Source: CALIZF01 sp046292445 (GTDB lineage: Bacteria > Pseudomonadota > Alphaproteobacteria > Rhodobacterales > Rhodobacteraceae). From it: a stretch of DNA of 18,641 nucleotides. The translations under genes and the position numbers were made by a program. This document shows positions 13,664 through 18,641 of this stretch, piece by piece (the first letter of the stretch is position 1; each line of letters opens with the position of its first letter). The notes beneath the pieces are model-generated. The model worked only from the letters and a program-made list of their open reading frames with translations, had not been told where the DNA came from and made no database searches. The DNA is taken from NCBI GenBank assembly GCA_046292445.1, contig JBKBQT010000044.1, positions 1-18,641 of the forward strand. The letters run 5' to 3'.

Positions 13664-14391
13664 TCGGGTTTCGGGAAATCGGCGATGCCGATCCGGCGCT
13701 GGCGTTCTCGCCCATGGTGCGCGGGGTCGAGAAGATCTTCGCCTGGATCGGCGAGCATGGCGGCATTCCCCTGACGCCGTCCAAAGCCTTCAAACGGGTA
13801 TTCGTGCACTGGGCCGCGGCGGAGTTCGACTGGCCCGGCCACACCGAGGCGGACCTTTTCGCGGTCAACAAGGTGCTGAACGAGCCAGACTTCGCCCCGC
13901 TCATGGTTCTGCACGACCTGATGATCGCGATGAAGCTTGGCCGACACTACAAGGGCGAGTTCCGCCTGACCAAGGCCGGCCAAGCGCTGGTCGGCCATCC
14001 CGGCCGGGTCTTCGGCACTGTCGTCCCGTTCTTCCTGTTCCGGATCAACCACGCCAGCATGTCGCGGTTCGACGACACGCCGATTCTCGGCGACTGGGAC
14101 GTGTTCCTGAACGTGCTGAACGTCGAGACAGAAGACGGCACCACCGGCGGGCACCTCCGCCGCGTGCTCTTCGGAGAACCCGAGAAGGGGCCGTTGCCGC
14201 GCTACGACGAGGTGATGGGCCAGCTCTACATCCAGGTGCTGCGCCCGCTCTGCTGGGCGGGGTTGCTGCAGCAGGCACGCGGCACGGCCAGTTATCGCCT
14301 TGAGGAGGCGGTGTTCGTGAAGACGCCGCTATGGCGTGCGGCGCTGCGGCTGGAGACGGATCGGCTGGTGCGTGGGGCGACGCGGCATTGA
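13660..14391 (+). CDS. Unrecognised protein, 243 aa, third gene of the repressor operon
   Basis: 243-aa soluble protein. Segments such as FRLTKAGQALVGHPG (about 101-115) resemble the second half of a winged-helix domain, and LRPLCWAGLLQQARG…YRLEEAVFVKTPLW (about 192-224) looks like another, so it could be DNA-binding; this is weak. No membrane segment or catalytic motif is visible. Coupled by ATGA to the 76-aa gene and in line with the repressor, it is expected to be expressed in the lysogenic state, where such genes often encode superinfection exclusion or defence functions. That is a guess from position only. Confidence 0.7.
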   Translation: MIGFREIGDADPALAFSPMVRGVEKIFAWIGEHGGIPLTPSKAFKRVFVHWAAAEFDWPGHTEADLFAVNKVLNEPDFAPLMVLHDLMIAMKLGRHYKGEFRLTKAGQALVGHPGRVFGTVVPFFLFRINHASMSRFDDTPILGDWDVFLNVLNVETEDGTTGGHLRRVLFGEPEKGPLPRYDEVMGQLYIQVLRPLCWAGLLQQARGTASYRLEEAVFVKTPLWRAALRLETDRLVRGATRH

Positions 14392-14512
14392 ACGCCGAAC
14401 CCGCCCGCCTTCTCCCGTTTTCGCCCGATTGCGACAACCCATTGTTTTAACTTGAATTCCCTCGCTGTGACCGGCGAACACGGAGCAAACCGCCTCAAGA
14501 GGTTCGCTCCCC
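14392..14512 (+). promoter_or_regulatory. Promoter candidate ahead of the integration cassette
   Basis: Intergenic stretch of 121 bases, locally AT-richer. -35 candidate TTGCGA (14429-14434) and -10 candidate TTGAAT (14452-14457) have a 17-base spacing. AAGAGG (14497-14502) lies ten bases before the first ATG. A weak 4-base hairpin follows the previous stop; no convincing terminator separates the two operons. Confidence 0.45.
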
Positions 14513-14731
14513 ATGCAAGACGACATCGGCTTCGCGCCGCCCGCAGACACGCTCGCCACCGATGAGCGGATGGCGGAACTGGCCGCCATCCTCGCCAGCG
14601 CCATCGCTCGCATCAACCCACGGGAAACGAACAAGAATTCTCCGCTCGACGGAGACAGTTCGCTGGACATTCTCGCCCTCAGACGCCGTCGTCGGAGACA
14701 GGTGCAAAACCGAGTTGGAGACGACGCATGA
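14513..14731 (+). CDS. Small protein of unknown function, 72 aa, ahead of DUF2924
   Basis: 72-aa protein. The N-terminal half is acidic and helical (TLATDERMAELAAILASAIARI). The C-terminus has a basic patch of five arginines (ALRRRRRRQV…), suggesting nucleic-acid contact. Similar short genes precede the DUF2924/recombinase pair in other alphaproteobacterial cassettes, from memory. It ends in an ATGA overlap with the DUF2924 gene (14728-14731). Function unknown. Confidence 0.65.
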   Translation: MQDDIGFAPPADTLATDERMAELAAILASAIARINPRETNKNSPLDGDSSLDILALRRRRRRQVQNRVGDDA

Positions 14732-15309
14732 GGAAAAACACAAGAAAATCAGGCGCAAGGGCCGCGCCTGCGGGCCCGGCGGAGGGGATCGACGTCCTGG
14801 CCGAACTGGCGGCGCTGAAGGCTATGACGGTGCCCGAGCTGCAGGGCAAGTGGCGGGTGATGTTCGGCGAGCCAGCGCCGAACGCCAGCCGCGGGAATCT
14901 GGAGCTGCGGATCGGCTACCGCATCCAGGAACTGGCCCATGGCGGCATCAAGCCCGCCACGCGCCGCACGCTCGACGCGCTGGCGGCCGAGGTCGCCACG
15001 GGTACGCCGGGCCCGCTGATCGCGGATCCCCGCCGCCCGATCCCCGGCACCAAGCTGGTGCGTGAGTGGCAGGGCGAGGAGCATGTCGTAACCGTCCTGA
15101 CAGAAGGTTTCGAATGGCAGGGGCGGCGCTTCAAGTCGCTCTCGGCCGCGGTGCGCGCGATCACCGGCTGTCACTGGAACGGGTGGAAGTTCTTCGGGCT
15201 GGCCCATGGCGCGGAGGGTAAGGAGCGGCGGCCGAAGGCCGGCCATCGATCCGGTGGATCGATGGCAGCGACGAACGCCCGGAGCGCAAGCGGAGGGCAG
15301 AACCCATGA
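14728..15309 (+). CDS. DUF2924 family protein, partner of the serine recombinase
   Basis: 193-aa protein. The DUF2924 signature is clear: LAALKAMTVPELQGKWRVMFG (about 30-50), NLELRIGYRIQELAHGG (about 57-73), PGTKLVREWQGEEHVVTVL and FEWQGRRFKSLSAAVRAITG, then HWNGWKFFGL. The family has no proven function but is nearly always next to large serine recombinases in alphaproteobacterial mobile elements, so an accessory role in integration or excision is plausible. The C-terminal 30 residues are low-complexity and basic. GGAG lies seven bases before the ATG. It overlaps the recombinase start by ATGA (15306-15309). Confidence 0.88.
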   Translation: MRKNTRKSGARAAPAGPAEGIDVLAELAALKAMTVPELQGKWRVMFGEPAPNASRGNLELRIGYRIQELAHGGIKPATRRTLDALAAEVATGTPGPLIADPRRPIPGTKLVREWQGEEHVVTVLTEGFEWQGRRFKSLSAAVRAITGCHWNGWKFFGLAHGAEGKERRPKAGHRSGGSMAATNARSASGGQNP

Positions 15310-16628
15310 GCCGCACCAAGCCCGAACCCGTCCGCCGCCTGCGCTGCGCGATCTACACCCGTAAGTCGAGCGAGGAAGGGCTCGACATGGAGTTCAACAG
15401 CCTCGACGCCCAGCGCGAGGCCTGCGAGGCCTATATCGCCTCGCAGCGCGCCGAGGGCTGGGTGGCGCTGCGCGACCGCTACGACGATGGCGGCTTCTCC
15501 GGCGGCACGCTGGACCGGCCCGCGCTGGCGCAGCTGATCGCCGACATCGAGGCCGGGCTGATCGACGTGGTCGTCGTCTACAAGATCGACCGCCTCAGCC
15601 GCGCGCTCATGGACTTCTCGAAGCTGGTGGAGATCTTCGACCGCCACGGCGTCACCTTCGTCTCGGTCACGCAGTCCTTCAACACCACGACGTCGATGGG
15701 GCGGCTGACACTGAACATCCTCCTCAGCTTCGCCCAGTTCGAACGCGAGGTGATCGGCGAGCGGATCCGCGACAAGTTCGCGGCCTCGCGCCGGAAGGGG
15801 ATGTGGATGGGCGGTCCGGTGCCGCTCGGCTATGTCGTGAAGGACCGCAAGCTGGTGATCGAGCCCGCCGAGGCCGAACAGGTCCGGACGATCTTCCGGC
15901 TCTATGCCCGCTCCAGTTCCACCGCGCAGGTGCTGAAGGAATTGCATGCGCGCGGGATCCGCACCAAGCGCGGCGCGGTGTTCGACCGGGGCTACCTGCT
16001 GAAGTTCCTGCACAACAAGGTCTACTTGGGCCTCGCCGTGCACAAGGACGAGGTCCATCCCGGCGAACATGCGGCGATCATCGACCAGAAACTGTGGGAC
16101 GAGGCGCATGCCGTGATGGCCAACAACCGCGTGGCGCGGGCGGCGGTGGCGCGGGCGGCGCAACCGGCGCTCCTGCGCGGGCTGATCTTCACCGAGACGG
16201 GCGCTGCCATGACGCCACACCACACCAAGCGCAAGGGCAAGCGCTACTGCTACTACACCTCGATGGACGTGATCCGGAAACGCCCTGCAGCCGAGCTGCG
16301 CGGGCCGCAGCGCCTGCCGGGAGCGATGGTGGAAGAGGCCGTCATCGGCGAAATCCGCCGGCTGCTGCGCACGCCCGAAGTCGCGGCGCGCACCGCGCGG
16401 GCGGTGCGGAAGGAGCGCCCCGATCTCGATGAGACCACCGTTGTCGCCGCGCTGGGTCAGTTCGATGACCTCTGGAAGGCGCTGATCCCGGCCGAGCAGG
16501 CCCGCATCGTCCACCTTCTGGTCGCGCGCATCACGGTGAGCGAGGCCGGCCTCGCCATCGACCTGCGCCATGACGGCCTCGGCGCCATCGCGGCCCTGAT
16601 GGCCCCGCCGAAGAAGGCGGTGGCCTGA
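15306..16628 (+). CDS. Large serine recombinase (integrase of the element)
   Basis: 440-aa recombinase. The N-terminal resolvase domain (about 12-160) has the nucleophile region YTRKSSEEG (S21/S22), KIDRLSR (93-99) and the GRLTLNILLSFAQFERE helix (about 132-148). A recombinase domain follows (about 165-275; PLGYVV, VRTIFRLY, LHNKVYLG). At the zinc-ribbon position (about 288-320) the usual two CxxC pairs are missing: the text reads LIFTETGAAMTP and only one cysteine (C315) remains. This is seen in other alphaproteobacterial members as far as I recall. The C-terminus is shorter than the coiled-coil region of phiC31-type enzymes. It should catalyse integration and excision of this element. Coupled on both sides (ATGA, TGATG). 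Confidence 0.93.
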   Translation: MSRTKPEPVRRLRCAIYTRKSSEEGLDMEFNSLDAQREACEAYIASQRAEGWVALRDRYDDGGFSGGTLDRPALAQLIADIEAGLIDVVVVYKIDRLSRALMDFSKLVEIFDRHGVTFVSVTQSFNTTTSMGRLTLNILLSFAQFEREVIGERIRDKFAASRRKGMWMGGPVPLGYVVKDRKLVIEPAEAEQVRTIFRLYARSSSTAQVLKELHARGIRTKRGAVFDRGYLLKFLHNKVYLGLAVHKDEVHPGEHAAIIDQKLWDEAHAVMANNRVARAAVARAAQPALLRGLIFTETGAAMTPHHTKRKGKRYCYYTSMDVIRKRPAAELRGPQRLPGAMVEEAVIGEIRRLLRTPEVAARTARAVRKERPDLDETTVVAALGQFDDLWKALIPAEQARIVHLLVARITVSEAGLAIDLRHDGLGAIAALMAPPKKAVA

Positions 16629-17017
16629 TGCGCGCTCCCGACACCCTGCGCGTCCACATCCCGCTGGAACTCCGCCGCCGCGGCGGCCGCCCCCGGATCC
16701 TCCCGCCGAAACATGTCGAGGCCGCCATGAACCGCGGGCAGGATCCTCACCTGCTGCGCGCCATTGGCCGCGCATGGGGCTGGCGGCAGCGGCTGGAACG
16801 CGGCGACGTCGCCACGCTCGCCGATCTCGCCGCCGACGAGGGCCTGTCCGACCGCTACGTCAGCCGCCTCCTGCGCCTCGCGTGGCTCGCGCCCGAGGTG
16901 CTCGATCGGCTGGTCGTCCGCCGCGAGCCGAGCAACATCAGCATCTACGACCTGTGCTTCGTGGCGTCCCTGCCGTGGGACGAGCAGCCGGGGCGGGTAT
17001 TCGATGAGCCTCAGTGA
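16628..17017 (+). CDS. Helix-turn-helix protein downstream of the recombinase
   Basis: 129-aa basic protein. An arginine-rich N-terminus is followed by LLRAIGRAWGWRQRLERGDV and a helix-turn-helix ATLADLAADEGLSDRYVSRL (about 62-81), then LAPEVLDRLV. Proteins of this type sit immediately after DUF2924-linked recombinases in alphaproteobacteria and may act as a DNA-binding accessory or directionality factor; that is inference. Its ATG overlaps the recombinase stop by one base (TGATG). Its last codons overlap the 3' end of the convergent DUF3883 gene by seven bases. Confidence 0.75.
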   Translation: MRAPDTLRVHIPLELRRRGGRPRILPPKHVEAAMNRGQDPHLLRAIGRAWGWRQRLERGDVATLADLAADEGLSDRYVSRLLRLAWLAPEVLDRLVVRREPSNISIYDLCFVASLPWDEQPGRVFDEPQ

Positions 17018-17847
17018 AAACTCGCCTGAAACGTCGTCGCCGTCAGCGAGACATGGGCATTGAGCGGCGGATGCAGCTCGAACGCCTTCGGCTCGCGTGA
17101 GAAGTTCCACAGCCGGAAGAGGCACCATTCCGACCGGCGCTCTTCGGCCACGGCCAGCTCGTTGCGCGTGATGTGGAAGGGCGTGCGCTCCCACCCGTTC
17201 GTCGTCTTGACCTCGATCAGCCGCGGGAGCCCGTCCGGGGAGAAACTCGCGATGTCGTAGCCCGCGCCGTCGCCATCCTCCTCCGACACCCAGCGCACCT
17301 TGCGCGCCAGATCGTCCCGTCCCGCCGTCCGCAAGGCCGCGCGCTCATGCGCCAGCACGCGCTCTTCTCCAGCGCGGCCAAGGGCGCGGTTCCGCTCGTC
17401 CCGCCCAGCCACGTCGAACTTTCGGGCGATGTGCAGCATCTGGTCCAGTTCCTGCGGAGGCGGCTGGTTCGACAGCGTCGGCGGCGGCCCGATCCAGAGC
17501 TGCGCCGCCTCGCGTAGGGCAGTGGCTGTTTGCAGCCACGGCTGGCGCCCGAGCCAGGCCGGGTTCAGCGCCAGCCACCGCGCCACGGCATCGACCAGGG
17601 TCATCTGGAAGTTGAAGGCGGGCTTGTAGCCGGGGATCCAGGCCTCGCCCAGCCCCTTCAGCACCGCGCTGATGTTCTGGTGCTTGAACTCGACGGACCC
17701 CTCGGACCGGTCGTTCAGCAGCGGCAGCAGCGCGCGGCGATGCTCGGCCTTGTTGTAGGGGCGCCCCGCGAGATCATCGAGCAGCATCGCGAAGTAATCC
17801 GCGACGATCAGGTCGTTCTCTTCATCCGTCCAGGGCCCGTTCGACAT
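17011..17847 (-). CDS. DUF3883 nuclease-like protein, possible defence cargo
   Basis: 278-aa protein. The C-terminal DUF3883 domain (about 155-255) shows GRAGEERVLAHE, the acidic D198 in GYDIASF and the E212-x-K214 of LIEVKTTNG, a PD-(D/E)XK-like nuclease arrangement as in many restriction-type proteins. The N-terminal domain (about 1-125; WTDEENDLIVADYFAML, NISAVLKGLGEAWIPGYKP) is a known companion of such domains. DUF3883 proteins occur with restriction and other antiphage genes, so it may be element-borne defence or a solitary endonuclease; no methylase is nearby. It lies alone, opposite to the integration cassette, with only a weak promoter candidate upstream and no good Shine-Dalgarno sequence. 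Confidence 0.8.
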   Translation of the reverse strand: MSNGPWTDEENDLIVADYFAMLLDDLAGRPYNKAEHRRALLPLLNDRSEGSVEFKHQNISAVLKGLGEAWIPGYKPAFNFQMTLVDAVARWLALNPAWLGRQPWLQTATALREAAQLWIGPPPTLSNQPPPQELDQMLHIARKFDVAGRDERNRALGRAGEERVLAHERAALRTAGRDDLARKVRWVSEEDGDGAGYDIASFSPDGLPRLIEVKTTNGWERTPFHITRNELAVAEERRSEWCLFRLWNFSREPKAFELHPPLNAHVSLTATTFQASFH

Positions 17848-18235
17848 TGCTGCCCAGGCTATGGGCGCGAAGCCCTTTTGTCATCAACACTTAAGGTCCG
17901 AGCCCGAGCAACCACCGCCACCGCTACGCACCATTCAGCCAACGCACCCAGCGGATGCGCCTCTCGCGTGTTGCGACTCTGTTCCGCTCGAAGGCGATTG
18001 ACGCAAGGCCCGAAGTATTGGCGGTGTTGAAAGTCAGGTCATTGGAAAAGCGTGAAAAAATCCAACCGAACCGAATTCGACGAGGTTCGCCCGAACAGAG
18101 ACGAAGGGCCGTTCAGAGCCCGGGACGGGCCTGGCGCGCGGTCTCAGAGGTTCGCATGGGGGAGGCAAAGCCCGTTGAAAACACGACTATTTTCGCGCCG
18201 CGCAGGGCGCCTGTCCGTGTTCTCATCGGGGATGA
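17848..18235. other. Intergenic region between DUF3883 gene and tRNA-Ser
   Basis: 388 bases with no supportable gene; open frames here run on into the tRNA and lack protein character. It should hold the promoter of the minus-strand DUF3883 gene: TTGATG lies at about 17879-17884 (minus), but the paired -10 is poor. A right-hand boundary of the mobile element may lie in this stretch; I could not identify an attachment sequence. Confidence 0.4.
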
Positions 18236-18325
18236 TGGCGGAGACGATGGGATTCGAACCCACGAGACGGTTTCCCGTCTACTCCCTTAGCAGGGGAGCG
18301 CCTTCGGCCACTCGGCCACGTCTCC
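18236..18325 (-). tRNA. tRNA-Ser (anticodon GCU)
   Basis: 90-base class II tRNA read on the minus strand. The acceptor stem GGAGACG/CGTCTCC pairs perfectly, the D arm carries TGGCCGAGTGG, and the anticodon stem CTCCC/GGGAG encloses CTGCTAA with anticodon GCT. A long variable arm (GACGG/CCGTC) marks serine, and the T arm has GTTCGAATCCC. The discriminator is G and the CCA end is encoded (18236-18238). It is intact, with no disruption by integration. Confidence 0.97.
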
Positions 18326-18557
18326 ACTGTCTGCATAGGTGGAGTGGGCGGAGACGGCAAGTGGAAAGCGGTCGTGTGAGCCAGTCCCCAACTCTTGCAC
18401 AGATTTCGGGGTGATTTAACAGGCTGCTGAACAGGTCCGGCCTCGACCGCGTCGGAAGAACATGATTCACCCTCCGCAGGCTTTGGCGGGGGCAGTGATG
18501 CGTGGGGCGGGCGAGACGAGCGTGTACCGGACCCGGTTCCTTGGACACTCGGTTGGG
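18326..18557. other. Region right of the tRNA, no gene
   Basis: 232 bases without a supportable gene. Apart from the tRNA promoter it contains a second copy of the tRNA-end sequence GGCGGAGACG (18347-18356). A TG-starting sequence around 18523 could be the terminal repeat of an insertion sequence that continues past the window, but I cannot see the other end. Confidence 0.35.
18332..18360 (-). promoter_or_regulatory. Promoter of tRNA-Ser
   Basis: Minus strand -35 candidate TTGCCG (18355-18360) and -10 candidate TATGCA (18332-18337) with an exact 17-base spacer. The -10 ends six bases before the tRNA 5' end. Consensus matches are moderate (4/6 and 3/6), but position and spacing fit. Confidence 0.5.
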
Positions 18558-18641
18558 TTACGCGGCCATGGGCATGGTCGCAAGCTCGTGCTGGCGGCGG
18601 CGGGCGTCTGGGCTGAGGTAGCCGTTCTTCTCGATCAGCCA
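18558..18641 (-). CDS. C-terminal fragment of a gene leaving the window, perhaps a transposase
   Basis: Last 27 codons and TAA stop of a minus-strand frame that begins beyond the window. It reads WLIEKNGYLSPDARR and ends ATMPMAA. 'GYLSP' near a C-terminus is reminiscent of DDE transposases, and the DNA just downstream looks like an insertion-sequence end, but the fragment is too short to be sure. It could equally be the end of another gene. Confidence 0.35.
   Translation of the reverse strand, partial: WLIEKNGYLSPDARRRQHELATMPMAA

Noticed and set aside
15171..16775. Minus-strand open frame of 534 codons
   Set aside because: Antisense to the serine recombinase, which has intact catalytic motifs; composition is that of a shadow frame.
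18186..18210. Terminator downstream of tRNA-Ser
   Set aside because: A GCGCC/GGCGC hairpin exists, but on the minus strand it is followed by A residues, not T.
18236..18325. tRNA-Ser as attachment site of this element
   Set aside because: The integrase is a large serine recombinase, which rarely uses tRNA genes; the tRNA is intact and no matching repeat was found at the left side of the element.

Overview
The window is GC-rich DNA from an alphaproteobacterium, most likely a member of Rhodobacterales (Rhodobacter/Paracoccus/Roseobacter type). This rests on base composition, codon use and the kinds of genes present, not on a database match. Most of it reads as an integrated phage-derived element that keeps its control, replication/recombination and integration modules but shows no capsid, portal, terminase, tail or lysis gene.

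Layout, left to right. (1) 1-372: no supportable gene. (2) 373-983, minus: a two-gene toxin-antitoxin module, AbrB-type antitoxin followed by a Doc toxin, with a palindromic operator candidate at 1006-1029. (3) 1153-11748, minus: one long run of thirteen genes, read right to left. It begins with an AlpA/excisionase-like HTH protein and three unrecognised proteins, then a further unrecognised 160-aa protein, a Sak4-like RecA-fold ATPase, a DUF669-like single-strand-binding protein, a DEAH helicase, a DUF6511-like zinc protein, a Cas4/RecB-like nuclease, a primase-helicase fusion, a RuvC-like resolvase, a 65-aa protein and a DUF6362-like protein. Most junctions are ATGA or TGATG stop/start overlaps, so the run looks translationally coupled. 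It is broken once, by a 467-base non-coding segment (2309-2775) with seven alternating copies of a CGAAACTG-type repeat. (4) 11749-12752: control region. A minus-strand winged-helix protein (11960-12643) diverges from a plus-strand HTH/S24-peptidase repressor (12753-13430), a CI-like switch. (5) 13433-14391, plus: two unrecognised genes coupled to the repressor. (6) 14513-17017, plus: integration cassette of a small protein, DUF2924 protein, large serine recombinase and HTH protein, all overlapping. (7) 17011-17847, minus: a DUF3883 nuclease-like protein, possibly cargo. (8) 18236-18325, minus: tRNA-Ser(GCU). (9) 18558-18641, minus: the C-terminal end of a gene that runs off the window.

Inferred working model: the S24 repressor holds the element quiet. 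When it is relieved, the AlpA-like protein and the long operon are expressed, providing priming, helicase, single-strand-binding, annealing and Holliday-junction functions, while the serine recombinase cassette excises and integrates the DNA. With no structural genes in view, the element is either a truncated prophage or a satellite-like element that lives on replication plus integration. The long non-coding repeat segment inside the replication operon is the least explained part of the window.
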